The notes beneath the pieces were generated by a model. That model saw nothing but the letters and a program-made list of their open reading frames with translations. It did not search any database and was not told the DNA's origin. Both the position numbers and the translations under genes were made by a program. Shown piece after piece: positions 13,565 through 22,632 of a stretch of 33,508 nucleotides of DNA (position 1 is its first letter; the number at the start of each line of letters is the position of its first letter). Source of the DNA: Oscillospiraceae bacterium (lineage in GTDB: Bacteria; Bacillota; Clostridia; Oscillospirales; Oscillospiraceae); the NCBI GenBank assembly GCA_017508045.1, contig JAFVZT010000001.1, positions 1-33,508 of the forward strand. Direction: 5' to 3'.

Positions 13565-14788
13565 ATGAAGAAAACTTTATTACGAAAATACGCGGAACTC
13601 ATTGTCCGCTGCGGCGTAAATGTCCAAAAAGGGCAGGAGGTTATGATCCATGCGGATTTAGACCAACCGGAATTTGTGCAGATGGTCGTGGAGCAGGCCT
13701 ATAAAGCCAAGGCGAAAAAGGTTATGGTGGAATGGTCCTATCAGCCTCTTGCCAAGGTACACACCCGGTATCAGAGTGTAAAAACCCTGGGGGAGGTCCC
13801 TAAGTGGCAGCAGGCCCGGCGGCAGCATATGGTGGACACCGTACCCTGCCAAATCCATTTGATTTCCGACGATCCCGACGGATTAAAGGGCATGAATATG
13901 GAAAAGGTTGCCAAGGCAAGACAGCTGAGCTATCCTATATTAAAGCCCTATCTTGACCAGCTGGACGGTAAGGAGCAGTGGTGTATCGCGGCTGTACCCG
14001 GCGCGGCCTGGGCAAAGAAGCTGTTTCCCGACTGCTCCAAGCATCAGGCGGTGGAAAAGCTGTGGCAGGCAATTTTATCAGCTTCCCGGGTAGAGGATGA
14101 CCCTATTAAGGCGTGGGAAATCCACAATGCCAATTTAAAGGAGCGTTGTGATTATCTGAACAGCCTGGGTATTGAAAGCCTGCACTATACGGCAGATAAC
14201 GGCACTGATTTAACGGTGGGGATGATTCCCCAGGCGTGTTTCTGCGGTGGCGGAGAAACCAGTATTCTGGGTGTTTATTTCAATCCCAATATCCCCACAG
14301 AGGAGTGCTTTATCTCCCCGATGCGGGGAAAGGCTGAGGGAATTGTTTATTCTACAAAACCCCTTTCCTATCAGGGTCAGCTGATTGATAATTTCTATCT
14401 TCGCTTCCACGAGGGCAAGGTTGTAGAGGCAAAGGCGCAAAAAGGGGAGACGCTGCTTAATACTATGCTCTCCATGGACGAGGGCGCGTCCTATCTGGGA
14501 GAATGTGCGTTGGTACCTCAGACAAGTCCCATTTGCCAAAGCGGCATGCTGTTTTACAATACCCTTTTTGATGAAAATGCCGCCTGCCATTTGGCTGTGG
14601 GCAGAGGCTATTGCGATACCATAGAAAATTATCAAAATATGTCCGTAGAGCAGTGCAGAGAATTGGGCATCAACGATTCTATGATTCATGAGGACTTTAT
14701 GATTGGCTGCGACAGTATGGATATTGATGCAATTACCAAAGACGGAAAGAAAATCCCTATTTTCCGGAAAGGCAATTGGGCTTTCTAA
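13565..14788 (+). CDS. M29 family aminopeptidase
   Basis: The 407-aa cytoplasmic metallo-aminopeptidase (AmpS/PepS, aminopeptidase T type) removes N-terminal residues from peptides. Metal ligands of the family can be placed: E246 or E247 in IPTEECFISP, E313 in YLGECALVP, H342 in AACHLAVG, and H375/D377 in MIHEDFMIG. Length is normal. The start has TAAGGAG about 9 nt upstream. It has its own promoter and no operon partner; L31 follows from a separate promoter. Confidence 0.92.
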   Translation: MKKTLLRKYAELIVRCGVNVQKGQEVMIHADLDQPEFVQMVVEQAYKAKAKKVMVEWSYQPLAKVHTRYQSVKTLGEVPKWQQARRQHMVDTVPCQIHLISDDPDGLKGMNMEKVAKARQLSYPILKPYLDQLDGKEQWCIAAVPGAAWAKKLFPDCSKHQAVEKLWQAILSASRVEDDPIKAWEIHNANLKERCDYLNSLGIESLHYTADNGTDLTVGMIPQACFCGGGETSILGVYFNPNIPTEECFISPMRGKAEGIVYSTKPLSYQGQLIDNFYLRFHEGKVVEAKAQKGETLLNTMLSMDEGASYLGECALVPQTSPICQSGMLFYNTLFDENAACHLAVGRGYCDTIENYQNMSVEQCRELGINDSMIHEDFMIGCDSMDIDAITKDGKKIPIFRKGNWAF

Positions 14789-14818
14789 AAGCATTTTGGT
14801 AAAAAAAGAAAAAAACAC

Positions 14819-14847
14819 TTGCAATATTTCTTTAGCTGTGTTATGAT
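14819..14847 (+). promoter_or_regulatory. Promoter of rpmE
   Basis: TTGCAA (14819-14824), a 17-bp spacer ending in TGTGT, and TATGAT (14842-14847). Confidence 0.75.
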
Positions 14848-14851
14848 ATCC

Positions 14852-14884
14852 GGGCGATTGAAGATTGCTGGGGTAACTGCGCCC
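14852..14884 (+). promoter_or_regulatory. Candidate structured leader of rpmE
   Basis: GGGCG (14852-14856) can pair with CGCCC (14880-14884) at the very start of the predicted transcript, about 30 nt before the ribosome site. L31 leaders that bind their own protein are known in Firmicutes; whether this matches one cannot be told without a covariance search. Confidence 0.35.
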
Positions 14885-14913
14885 TTTTAGCTTAGAAGAA
14901 AGAGGTGAACAAC

Positions 14914-15114
14914 ATGAAAGAAGGCATCCATCCTAACTACGAACAGACGACAATTCGCTGTGCCTGCGGTAATACCTTTACTACCGGTTCTACCAAGAAG
15001 GAAATCAGAGTTGAAATTTGCTCCAAGTGCCACCCTTTCTATACCGGCAAGCAGAAGCTGGTTGACACCGGTGGACGTGTTGATCGTTTCAACAAGCGTT
15101 TCGGTCTGAAGTAA
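14914..15114 (+). CDS. rpmE: 50S ribosomal protein L31 (zinc-binding form)
   Basis: The 66-aa L31 protein lies at the ribosomal intersubunit bridge. The zinc-type cysteines are present: CACG near residue 16 and [10 protein letters not shown] near 36-45, so this is the C+ paralogue that can store zinc. The C-terminal [12 protein letters not shown] is characteristic. I choose ATG 14914 with AGAGGTG 7 nt upstream; a GTG at 14905 is part of that ribosome site. It is monocistronic, between its own promoter and terminator. Confidence 0.96.
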   Translation: MKEGIHPNYEQTTIRCACGNTFTTGSTKKEIRVEICSKCHPFYTGKQKLVDTGGRVDRFNKRFGLK

Positions 15115-15120
15115 GAATAC

Positions 15121-15156
15121 AAGCCCACGCCTGTCGGCGTGGGTTTATTCTTTTTT
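15121..15156 (+). terminator. Terminator of rpmE
   Basis: CCCACGCC pairs with GGCGTGGG across TGTC, followed by a T-rich tract. Confidence 0.85.
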
Positions 15157-15178
15157 ATACTTTATTTACGGAAAATAG

Positions 15179-15208
15179 TTGTTTTATCCCGCTGGTTTGT
15201 GCTATAAT
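15179..15208 (+). promoter_or_regulatory. Promoter of the hflX operon
   Basis: TTGTTT (15179-15184), an 18-bp spacer and TATAAT (15203-15208), about 90 nt before the hflX start. Confidence 0.7.
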
Positions 15209-15301
15209 AAAGGATAAGATTTGCCTTGAATGTTCTTTTGCATTTTTCTGTTTGGCAACAAACACAGGTGCTGTGCAAAAGACATAGTTTGGAGAATATG
15301 T

Positions 15302-16570
15302 ATGGAAAATAATTTAGACCATCATCCCCAGGAGCGCGCGGTTCTGGTTGGCTTAAACGCAGATTGCTTTACCGCTGCCCAGACAGCTACAGAGGAATCT
15401 CTGGAGGAGTTGGATGCGCTTTTGCAGACAGCCGGAGGCTTCTGCACCGGTAAGATGCTGCAAAACCGACACACTCCGGATGCCCATAGCTTTATCGGCG
15501 AGGGCAAGGCACAGGAGGTGCGGATGCTGGTTGAAGCGACTCAGGCAAGTATGGTTGTTTTTGACAATGAGCTGTCACCGGGACACATCCGCGCCCTGGA
15601 AGAAATTCTGGGCGTTACTGTGTTGGACAGAAGCGCATTGATTTTGGATATTTTTGCCCAACGGGCAAAAACAAAAGAGGGTCGGCTTCAGGTGGAGCTT
15701 GCCCAATATAAATATCTGCTGCCCCGTCTTGCCGGCATGGGCGCCAGCTTATCCCGTCAGGGTGGTGGCATCGGCACCCGGGGACCCGGTGAAACGAAGC
15801 TGGAGGTTGACCGCCGTCACATTCGGGAACGGATCAACCGGCTGCAGTCAGAATTAGAGCAGGTGCGGCAGGTTCGCAGTGTCCAGCGTCAGCGGCGGAT
15901 GAAAAACTCTGTGCCGGTGGTTGCCATTGTGGGCTACACCAACGCAGGAAAATCTACCCTTTTAAACCGATTGACGGATGCGGGGATTCCTGCCAATAAC
16001 AGGCTTTTTGACACCTTGGATACCACATCCCGTCAGCTTCGGGTTTCGGATAATCTGGAGGTTGTTCTTTCCGACACGGTAGGCTTTATTTCCAAGCTGC
16101 CCCACCATTTGGTGGACGCCTTCCGGGCAACTCTGGAGGAACTGGAGTATGCAGACCTTCTTTTGCATGTAATCGATGCCTCCGATCCCAACCGGGAGGC
16201 GCATATCCGGGTTGTGGACAGCTTAATCGATAAGCTGGCAAAGCCCGGCACAAAGGTGCTGCGGTGCTATAATAAAGCGGATTTGGTTACGCCGGAGGAT
16301 ATTCCCATCGGGGAGGATGTGGTAAGCATCTCCGCGGTGAAGGGCACGGGTATGGACAAGCTGCTTCAAGCCATCGAAAAAAGCTTAGGTCACAGCCGCC
16401 ATCATGTAGTCGTGACCTTACCCTACGCTATGGGCGGCATGGTGGATACCCTCCACTCCGAGGCGCAGGTGCTGCAGACAGAGTATACTGCCGAGGGAAT
16501 TGTTTTGGAAACGGTTCTTGACCCGATTTTGTATGGCAAGCTGAAAGATTATATTACAAAGGAGCTTTAA
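15302..16570 (+). CDS. hflX: GTPase HflX
   Basis: The 422-aa ribosome-associated GTPase splits and rescues stalled 70S ribosomes. The N-terminal HflX domain contains SFIGEGKAQEV and FDNELSPGHIRALE. The glycine-rich linker (SRQGGGIGTRGPGETKLE) leads to the G domain: G1 GYTNAGKST, G3 DTVGF and G4 NKAD. The ATG at 15302 has GGAGA upstream; a longer frame from 15230 would add a cysteine-rich extension with no ribosome site. It is the first gene of a long run, 2 nt before the next. Confidence 0.95.
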   Translation: MENNLDHHPQERAVLVGLNADCFTAAQTATEESLEELDALLQTAGGFCTGKMLQNRHTPDAHSFIGEGKAQEVRMLVEATQASMVVFDNELSPGHIRALEEILGVTVLDRSALILDIFAQRAKTKEGRLQVELAQYKYLLPRLAGMGASLSRQGGGIGTRGPGETKLEVDRRHIRERINRLQSELEQVRQVRSVQRQRRMKNSVPVVAIVGYTNAGKSTLLNRLTDAGIPANNRLFDTLDTTSRQLRVSDNLEVVLSDTVGFISKLPHHLVDAFRATLEELEYADLLLHVIDASDPNREAHIRVVDSLIDKLAKPGTKVLRCYNKADLVTPEDIPIGEDVVSISAVKGTGMDKLLQAIEKSLGHSRHHVVVTLPYAMGGMVDTLHSEAQVLQTEYTAEGIVLETVLDPILYGKLKDYITKEL

Positions 16571-16572
16571 TT

Positions 16573-17199
16573 GTGGAGGAATACCTTGTGCCCAGCGGCT
16601 ACGGGGAGGACGAATTTACAGAGAAAAAATCCCGTTTTATCGGCAGAGTCTGGTGCGTGGAAACAGAAGAAGAAGCGCTGGAAAAAATTCAGCAAATGAA
16701 GAAGCAGCACGCAGATGCCACCCACAATTGCTGGGCATATATCATTCGGGACGGCGCAGCTCGGTTTTCCGATGATGGAGAGCCGGGAGGAACAGCGGGC
16801 AATCCCATGATGCAGGTGCTGCAAAAGGAAAACCTTTACAATGTTGTTTGCGTGGTAACCCGGTATTTTGGCGGTATTCTCCTTGGCGCAGGGGGCTTGG
16901 TACGGGCGTATACCAAGGGTGCGAAAATTGCTGTGGATGCTGCCGGTAAATCTACAAAGCGGGTATGGACGGCTTTGTACATACCTTGTCCATACACCTA
17001 TTATGAACGCATGAAGCTGGAGGCGGAGGCATTCGGTTGTGTCATTCGCGATGCCCAGTTCGGTGCGGAGGTGGAGCTGGAAATTCTGGTTGCCCAAGAG
17101 CAGGCACAAGCATTTTTGGACAAAATTACGGATATGACCGCCGGTACAGTGGAAGCAATGGAGCTGGGACAGGAATATCGGGCATTTCCGGTGGAATGA
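16573..17199 (+). CDS. YigZ/IMPACT family protein
   Basis: The 208-aa protein belongs to the YigZ (UPF0029/IMPACT) family. The N-terminal domain carries the signature DDGEPGGTAGNPMMQVL and the following VTRYFGGILLGAGGLVRAY; the C-terminal part is the DUF1949-like domain. Homologues are linked to translation control and are often beside ribosome genes, consistent with its place after hflX. It begins with GTG 2 nt after the hflX stop, using AAAGGAG within the end of hflX, so it is translationally coupled. Confidence 0.9.
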   Translation: MEEYLVPSGYGEDEFTEKKSRFIGRVWCVETEEEALEKIQQMKKQHADATHNCWAYIIRDGAARFSDDGEPGGTAGNPMMQVLQKENLYNVVCVVTRYFGGILLGAGGLVRAYTKGAKIAVDAAGKSTKRVWTALYIPCPYTYYERMKLEAEAFGCVIRDAQFGAEVELEILVAQEQAQAFLDKITDMTAGTVEAMELGQEYRAFPVE

Positions 17200-17218
17200 T
17201 TTACAAGGGGGTAAAACT

Positions 17219-18232
17219 ATGTCTGTGCGCGAGGAACTGGAGAAAAGGGAGCATTTGCAGCTAAGTACTCAAGCGGCTTTTTCAGACGGGACTAAGGGTC
17301 GTCCCTGTCCGGAAGAGCCCGACGAGAACGATATGCGTACCAATTACCAGCGGGATATCGACCGGATTGTCCATTGCAAGGCGTTTCGCCGCTTGATGCA
17401 TAAAACACAGGTGTTTTTACAGCCTGAGGGGGATCACTACCGAACCCGAATGACCCACACCTTAGAGGTAGCGCGGATTTCCCGTACCATTGCCCGGGCG
17501 CTGAAGCTTAATGAGGATTTGACAGAAGCCGTGGCCATGGGTCACGATTTGGGGCATACGCCCTTCGGACATGCCGGTGAGGGCGCGTTGTCTGAATGTA
17601 TGGGCAGACCCTTTTATCATAATGAGCAGAGTCTGCGTGTGGTGGATGTGCTGGAAAATAACGGCGCAGGCCTGAACCTTACATACGAAGTGCGTATGGG
17701 TATTTTAGGTCACACCGGAGATCGGATCCCGGAAACCAAGGAAGGACAGATTGTCCGCAAGGCCGACCGGATTACCTATGTTAATCACGATATTGACGAT
17801 GCTATTCGGGCAGGTATTCTTACAGAAGAGGATCTGCCGCGGTCGGTTACCCAAATAATAGGAAAAACCTACAGCCAGCGCATCGATACACTGGTGTGCG
17901 ATATGATTGCCTCCTCACGGGAAACAGGGGAGATTATTATGTCGGACAATGTGGAAAAGGCGCTGCTGGATTTGCGCAGCTTTATGTTTGAGAAGGTCTA
18001 CCGCAATCCGGTGGCAAAGGGAGAGGAAAGCAAGGCGAGGGATATGCTTAAGCGCCTTTATGAATATTATTACCGGCATCCGGAGACCCTGCCTGCCGAT
18101 TTTCTCCCCCAAATGTCCTTTGATGGCATGGAAAGGACTGTTTGCGATTATATTGCCGGTATGACGGACAAGTATGCCGTGGATAAATATTCGGAGCTTT
18201 TTGTTCCCATGGGCTGGCATGTCCGCGGATAA
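17219..18232 (+). CDS. dgt: dGTPase-like HD-domain triphosphohydrolase
   Basis: The 337-aa HD-superfamily enzyme would hydrolyse dNTPs to nucleosides and triphosphate. The HD residues are present: RMTHTLEVARI (H80), AMGHDLGHTPFGHAGE (H109, D110) and the distal ADRITYVNHDIDDA. The N-terminal QRDIDRIVHCKAFRRL is typical of the family. Length fits the short clostridial type. GGGGG before AAAACT gives a moderate ribosome site. dgt-like genes immediately precede dnaG and rpoD in many Clostridia, which supports the call. Confidence 0.92.
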   Translation: MSVREELEKREHLQLSTQAAFSDGTKGRPCPEEPDENDMRTNYQRDIDRIVHCKAFRRLMHKTQVFLQPEGDHYRTRMTHTLEVARISRTIARALKLNEDLTEAVAMGHDLGHTPFGHAGEGALSECMGRPFYHNEQSLRVVDVLENNGAGLNLTYEVRMGILGHTGDRIPETKEGQIVRKADRITYVNHDIDDAIRAGILTEEDLPRSVTQIIGKTYSQRIDTLVCDMIASSRETGEIIMSDNVEKALLDLRSFMFEKVYRNPVAKGEESKARDMLKRLYEYYYRHPETLPADFLPQMSFDGMERTVCDYIAGMTDKYAVDKYSELFVPMGWHVRG

Positions 18233-18243
18233 TATGCTATAAT
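18215..18243 (+). promoter_or_regulatory. Internal promoter before dnaG
   Basis: TGGCAT (18215-18220), a 17-bp spacer ending in TGC and TATAAT (18238-18243) straddle the dgt stop codon. It could express dnaG and the sigma genes independently. Confidence 0.5.
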
Positions 18244-18271
18244 AAATCACTTTACAAAAGGAGGTATGACC

Positions 18272-20011
18272 GTGGCGTTTCCCCCGTCTTTTATTGATGA
18301 GCTGATTGCCCGAAATCCTATCGAGGATGTGGTGGGGCAGTATGTAAATTTAAAGCGTTCCGGAGCGAATATGTTCGGTTTATGCCCCTTCCACGGAGAA
18401 AAAACCGCTTCCTTCTCCGTTGCACCGGATAAAGGCATTTATTACTGCTTTGGCTGTCACAAGGGCGGCGGCGCGGTGAATTTTATGATGGAGGTTGAGG
18501 GGTTAAGCTACCCCGATGCCGTTCGCGCCCTGGCAAAGCGCGCCGGTATGCAGGTCCCTGAGGATGAGCAGTACCAAAGCCGGTATCGCCAGCAGGAACG
18601 GCTGTGGGCGCTGATGAAAGAGGCGGCGCGTTTCTTCCATCAAAAGCTTTATGAGCCTTGCGGCGCACAGGGTCTTGCCTATGCCCAAAAGCGCGGTTTG
18701 AGCAAGGGGATTTTGACCCATTTCGGCGTTGGCTATGCTCCGGATTCCTGGAACAGCCTTGTAGATGCCATGCGCAAAAAAGGCTATACAGACCAGGAAT
18801 TGCAGGATGCGGACCTGGTGGGACAAAAAAACGGTCGGATTTATGACCGCTTCCGCAACCGGCTGATGTTCCCCATTATTGATGTGCGGGGCAATGTCAT
18901 TGGTTTTGGCGGCCGTGTACTGGACGATTCCAAGCCCAAGTATTTAAATACATCGGAAACACTGATTTTTAACAAGCGGAAAAACCTTTTTGGCCTTAAT
19001 TACGCCAAAAAGAGTAAGCTTGGTTACATTATTTTGGTTGAGGGCAACCTTGATGTAATAACGCTGCACCAGTACGGTTTTGACTGTGCGGTAGCCTCCC
19101 TGGGTACAAGCTTAACCGAGGAGCATGCGGTCCTTTTAAGCCGGTATACCGAGCAGGTTGTACTGACCTATGACAGCGATGAAGCCGGACAAAAGGCAGC
19201 GCAGCGGGCAATTCCCATGCTGGAGAAGGTGGGGCTGCAGGTCAAGGTGCTGCAGATGAGAGATGCAAAAGACCCGGATGAATTTCTTCATAAATTCGGC
19301 GCGGATAAATTTAAGCTGCTGCTGGAGGATTCTTCCAATCGGGTGGAATACCAGCTTCGGGCAATTGCCGGAAAGTATAATTTGAAGATTGACGATGAGC
19401 GCATCCGGTTTATTCAGGAGGCAGCGGAGCTGATTTCCACACTGGGCAGCGCCGTGCAGCGTGAGATATACGGTCACAGGGTAGCCGATGCCGGTAAAAT
19501 CAGCTTTGAGGCGATGAATACGGAAATCGGAAGGGCCTACAAACGGCGTCTTGCCCGGGAAAAGAAACGGCAGGAGAAAATCGATTTAGCGCCGGCAAAG
19601 GCCCGTCAGCCGGAGGGACGCTCTATTCGCTACGACAACCTGAAATCCGCCATGGCGGAGGAGGGTGTGATTACCCTGGCAATGAAAGACCCGTCGCTTC
19701 TGGATTTGGCAGGAGATTTGACCGGAGAAAAATTCTCCGTACCGCTGCTGGGCAAGGTTTATGACCAGATGCGTTTTCGTCACAGGCAGGGCTTAGAGGT
19801 GAGTCTGGCGGTGCTGACGGAGCTGACTGCTGAGGAAATGTCCCATATAACCGGAATTTGCCAGAAGCAATCCGGTGCGGTTAACGAGAAGGCTTTTCGG
19901 GACTGTCTGGCAACGCTTCGCGGCGTGACCCAGGCAAAGAATATTTCCAGCGACGATGATTTGCTGGCATTTCGCAACAAGCTTAAGGAAAGTAAAGGGA
20001 CAAGGCAATGA
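18272..20011 (+). CDS. dnaG: DNA primase
   Basis: The 579-aa primase makes RNA primers at the replication fork with DnaB. The zinc-binding domain has CPFH (C38, H41) and CFGC (C59, C62). The RNA polymerase core has GFGGRVLDDSKPKYLNTSET and the Toprim motifs LVEGNLDVI (usually EGYMDVI, here Tyr replaced by Asn) and TYDSDEAGQKA. The C-terminal helicase-binding domain is present. I start at GTG 18272 because AAGGAGGT ends 6 nt upstream; ATG 18266 touches it. The 3' end overlaps the next gene by 4 nt (ATGA). Confidence 0.95.
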   Translation: MAFPPSFIDELIARNPIEDVVGQYVNLKRSGANMFGLCPFHGEKTASFSVAPDKGIYYCFGCHKGGGAVNFMMEVEGLSYPDAVRALAKRAGMQVPEDEQYQSRYRQQERLWALMKEAARFFHQKLYEPCGAQGLAYAQKRGLSKGILTHFGVGYAPDSWNSLVDAMRKKGYTDQELQDADLVGQKNGRIYDRFRNRLMFPIIDVRGNVIGFGGRVLDDSKPKYLNTSETLIFNKRKNLFGLNYAKKSKLGYIILVEGNLDVITLHQYGFDCAVASLGTSLTEEHAVLLSRYTEQVVLTYDSDEAGQKAAQRAIPMLEKVGLQVKVLQMRDAKDPDEFLHKFGADKFKLLLEDSSNRVEYQLRAIAGKYNLKIDDERIRFIQEAAELISTLGSAVQREIYGHRVADAGKISFEAMNTEIGRAYKRRLAREKKRQEKIDLAPAKARQPEGRSIRYDNLKSAMAEEGVITLAMKDPSLLDLAGDLTGEKFSVPLLGKVYDQMRFRHRQGLEVSLAVLTELTAEEMSHITGICQKQSGAVNEKAFRDCLATLRGVTQAKNISSDDDLLAFRNKLKESKGTRQ

Positions 20012-20874
20012 CAGTAACCTTTCCGAAAAAACAGAATACTTTTTCTGCCGGGCAGGAAAACGGTATGCGTCAGTACCTTAAGGATATCGGGGATTACCCC
20101 TTGCTGACACCCCAGCAGGAACAGCAATTGGCTATGGACTGCGCCCGGGGTGATGAAGAAGCCATTCGCAAAATGGTTAATTCCAATTTGCGTTTGGTGG
20201 CAACCATCGCAAGGGAGTACGCCGGTCGGGGTGTTCCGCTTTTGGATTTAATCCAAGAGGGCAGTATCGGTCTGATTGCTGCGGCCAGAAAATTTGATTA
20301 TACATTGGAAAAACGCTTTTCAACATATGCCGCCTATTGGATACGGCAGGGCATGAGCCGGTGTATCTTAAATCATGCGGGCTTAATTCGTGTGCCGCGG
20401 CACACTATGGAGCGTATGCGCAAGCTTCTTACAGTCCAGACAGAGCTTCAGCAGGCGGGTATCGATCCGGAGCTGGAGACCCTTGCCCGACACAGCGGAA
20501 TTCCTGAGGAAAAGGTGCAGCAGCTTTTGCAGCTTTTGCCCCAGATTTGTTCTTTGGATGCGCCGGTGGGCAGTGAGGAAAATGACACGCTGCAAATGCT
20601 TCTGGAGGATATGCACGCACCCCAGCCTCAGGAGGAGCTTGTGCGCAGCGAGCTGAAAAAGACGATGGACGCGCTTTTGGGAATGTTGTCAGAGCGCCAG
20701 CAGAAGGTGTTACGGCTTCGCTTTGGTATGGAAGACGGTATTTGCCATTCTCTGACGGAAATCGGAGATATGCTGGGCATATCCGGTGAACGGGTAAGAC
20801 AGCTTGAGCACCGCGGAATGGAAAAGCTGCGCACCTTAGGCGCAGATTTTGGATTGGAGGACTTTCTGGAATGA
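20008..20874 (+). CDS. rpoD: Primary-type RNA polymerase sigma factor lacking region 1.1
   Basis: The 288-aa sigma-70 protein starts almost at region 1.2 (MRQYLKDIGDYPLLTPQQEQ, from residue 20), so it lacks the usual N-terminal region 1.1. Regions 2.1-2.4 are intact (NLRLVATIAREYAGRG, LDLIQEGSIGL, FSTYAAYWIRQGMSR). Regions 3 and 4 follow, with the helix-turn-helix EIGDMLGISGERVRQLEHRG near the C-terminus. It should direct transcription from TTGACA/TATAAT promoters, which abound in the window. It overlaps dnaG by 4 nt and the next gene by 4 nt. Its position behind dnaG is the classical place of the housekeeping sigma. Whether it is the only one in the genome is unknown. Confidence 0.85.
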   Translation: MTVTFPKKQNTFSAGQENGMRQYLKDIGDYPLLTPQQEQQLAMDCARGDEEAIRKMVNSNLRLVATIAREYAGRGVPLLDLIQEGSIGLIAAARKFDYTLEKRFSTYAAYWIRQGMSRCILNHAGLIRVPRHTMERMRKLLTVQTELQQAGIDPELETLARHSGIPEEKVQQLLQLLPQICSLDAPVGSEENDTLQMLLEDMHAPQPQEELVRSELKKTMDALLGMLSERQQKVLRLRFGMEDGICHSLTEIGDMLGISGERVRQLEHRGMEKLRTLGADFGLEDFLE

Positions 20875-21935
20875 TTATTTCCCAGGAACAGTTAAATTTC
20901 GGCTTTGGTGACGACAGCTTTGAGCAGTGGATGCTGTCCATAGAGCCGGGAACGGTTTTATCTGCTGCCCAGCTGCTGACAGCGTTGGATAACAGCAGCG
21001 AGGATGTTGTAGAGGATACCTTTGCCCTTCTGGAGATGAAGGGTGTTTGTTTGAATATTGACGATTTACCCCGATACAGTCAGGATGGAGAGGCTGCCCT
21101 GCGGCTGCGCCGTGAGGAGCAGCTTGTAAAGGACGGAAACCTTATGGAAAGCCTGGCAGAAACAGACCCTCTGCGGATGTATTTGCAGGAGATTGCTGCA
21201 GTTCCCACCTGTGGGGATATTCAGCTGCTTTCCCAGGAGCTGATACAGGCAAATCACAGTGGGGAAGAGGAGACCGATGTCCATACAGCGGTAATGAATT
21301 TATCCTTAAGCCGGGTTGTGGAGCTTGCCTGCAGCTATACCGGCCGGGGTGTTTTGCTCACTGACTTAATTCAAGAGGGTAGTGTGGGCCTGTGGCAGAG
21401 CTTATCCGATTATGCGGAGGGTGATTTTGAAGCCTTCCGGGATGAAAAAATCCACTGGTATCTGGCAAAAGCGGTGATTTTGCAGGCACACAGCGCGGGT
21501 GTGGGACAGAAAATGCGCCGGATGGCGGAGGATTACCGGGCAGTGGATGAGCGCCTTTTGGCTGAACTGGGGAGAAATCCAACGGCAGAGGAAATCGCCG
21601 AGGGAATGCATGTATCGGTACGGGAGGCGGAGGAAACGGCAAAAATGCTGGAAAACGCCAGAATCCTTAACCGCGCCAAGCAGCCGGAGCCGGAGGCGCT
21701 TCCTCAGGAGGAGGACCAGGCGGTAGAGGACACTGCATATTTCCGGATGCGTCAGCGGATTGCAGAGCTGCTTTCCGGCCTTTCGGAGCAGGACGCAAGG
21801 TTGTTGTCCCTGCGCTACGGTCTGGAGGGCGGCTTGCCTCTGGATGTAGCGCAGACCGGCGCCCGTTTGGGACTTACCAACGAAGAAGTTATGCAAAAGG
21901 AAGCAGCTGCCCTTGCAAAGCTGCGTCAACAATAA
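20871..21935 (+). CDS. Degenerate sigma-70-like protein with region 1.1-like N-terminus
   Basis: The 354-aa protein aligns along its length with a housekeeping sigma factor but has lost DNA-reading residues. Residues 26-68 resemble region 1.1. DPLRMYLQEIAAVP (99-112) is a good region 1.2, and YTGRGVLLTDLIQEGSVGL (156-174) a good region 2.1-2.2, the core-polymerase interface. Region 2.3-2.4 reads FRDEKIHWYLAKAVILQAHS where the WIRQ motif should be. Region 4.2 reads NEEVMQKEAAALAKL in place of RVRQ(I/L)E. It is therefore likely to bind core polymerase or regulate the sigma encoded 4 nt upstream, rather than recognise promoters. The ATGA overlap implies matched synthesis. Confidence 0.75.
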   Translation: MIISQEQLNFGFGDDSFEQWMLSIEPGTVLSAAQLLTALDNSSEDVVEDTFALLEMKGVCLNIDDLPRYSQDGEAALRLRREEQLVKDGNLMESLAETDPLRMYLQEIAAVPTCGDIQLLSQELIQANHSGEEETDVHTAVMNLSLSRVVELACSYTGRGVLLTDLIQEGSVGLWQSLSDYAEGDFEAFRDEKIHWYLAKAVILQAHSAGVGQKMRRMAEDYRAVDERLLAELGRNPTAEEIAEGMHVSVREAEETAKMLENARILNRAKQPEPEALPQEEDQAVEDTAYFRMRQRIAELLSGLSEQDARLLSLRYGLEGGLPLDVAQTGARLGLTNEEVMQKEAAALAKLRQQ

Positions 21936-21951
21936 GAAATGAGGAACGGTT

Positions 21952-22632
21952 ATGGCTAAAACATATTCCATCGCAATTGACGGTCCTGCCGGCGCAGGCA
22001 AAAGCACCATCGCAAAGGCCTTGGCAAAGGAACTGGGGTATCATTATGTGGATACCGGTGCGATTTATCGCACGGTGGCATATTTTTTGGATCTTTTAAA
22101 TGTCAGTGTCAAGGATGTAGACGCTGTGGAGCGCTACATTGACGAGCTGACCATTCAGATTACCTATGACGAAACCGGAAAACAGCACATGCTGATGAAC
22201 GGTATGGATGTTACCGACGATATCCGCACCCAGGATATTTCCCAAAAGGCATCCCTGGTATCGGCTCATGCCGTTGTCCGTGAGGTTCTTTTGGATATGC
22301 AGCGGGATGTGGCAAAGCAGCACAATGTAATTATGGACGGCAGAGATATCGGAACAGTGGTGCTGCCTAAGGCAACGGTAAAAATTTTCCTGACCGCTTC
22401 TGCCGAGGTTCGGGCGCAGCGCCGTACCGACGAGCTGGTAGCCAAAGGGCAGAAGGCGGACTTTGCACAAACCCTCAAGGACATTCAGCAGCGCGATTAT
22501 CAGGATACCCATCGTCCCATTGCACCGCTGAAGCAGGCAAGCGATGCGGTATTGGTGGATACCTCCGATATGAATATTGAGCAGGTGCTTGCCGCAATTA
22601 AAAAGATTATTCAGGAGAAGATTCCTAAATGA
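21952..22632 (+). CDS. cmk: Cytidylate kinase
   Basis: The 226-aa kinase phosphorylates CMP and dCMP with ATP. The P-loop GPAGAGKST is at residues 10-18, YVDTGAIYRTVA (32-43) binds the nucleotide and MDGRDIGTVVLP contains the catalytic aspartate/arginine pair. The 16-nt gap after the sigma-like gene carries GAGGAA. Its stop overlaps the ispH start by 4 nt (ATGA). The order cmk-ispH-S1 is common in Clostridia. Confidence 0.96.
   Translation: MAKTYSIAIDGPAGAGKSTIAKALAKELGYHYVDTGAIYRTVAYFLDLLNVSVKDVDAVERYIDELTIQITYDETGKQHMLMNGMDVTDDIRTQDISQKASLVSAHAVVREVLLDMQRDVAKQHNVIMDGRDIGTVVLPKATVKIFLTASAEVRAQRRTDELVAKGQKADFAQTLKDIQQRDYQDTHRPIAPLKQASDAVLVDTSDMNIEQVLAAIKKIIQEKIPK

Noticed and set aside
15230-15301. 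Longer N-terminus for HflX
   Set aside because: Cysteine-rich extension lacks a ribosome site, and ATG 15302 gives the normal family N-terminus.
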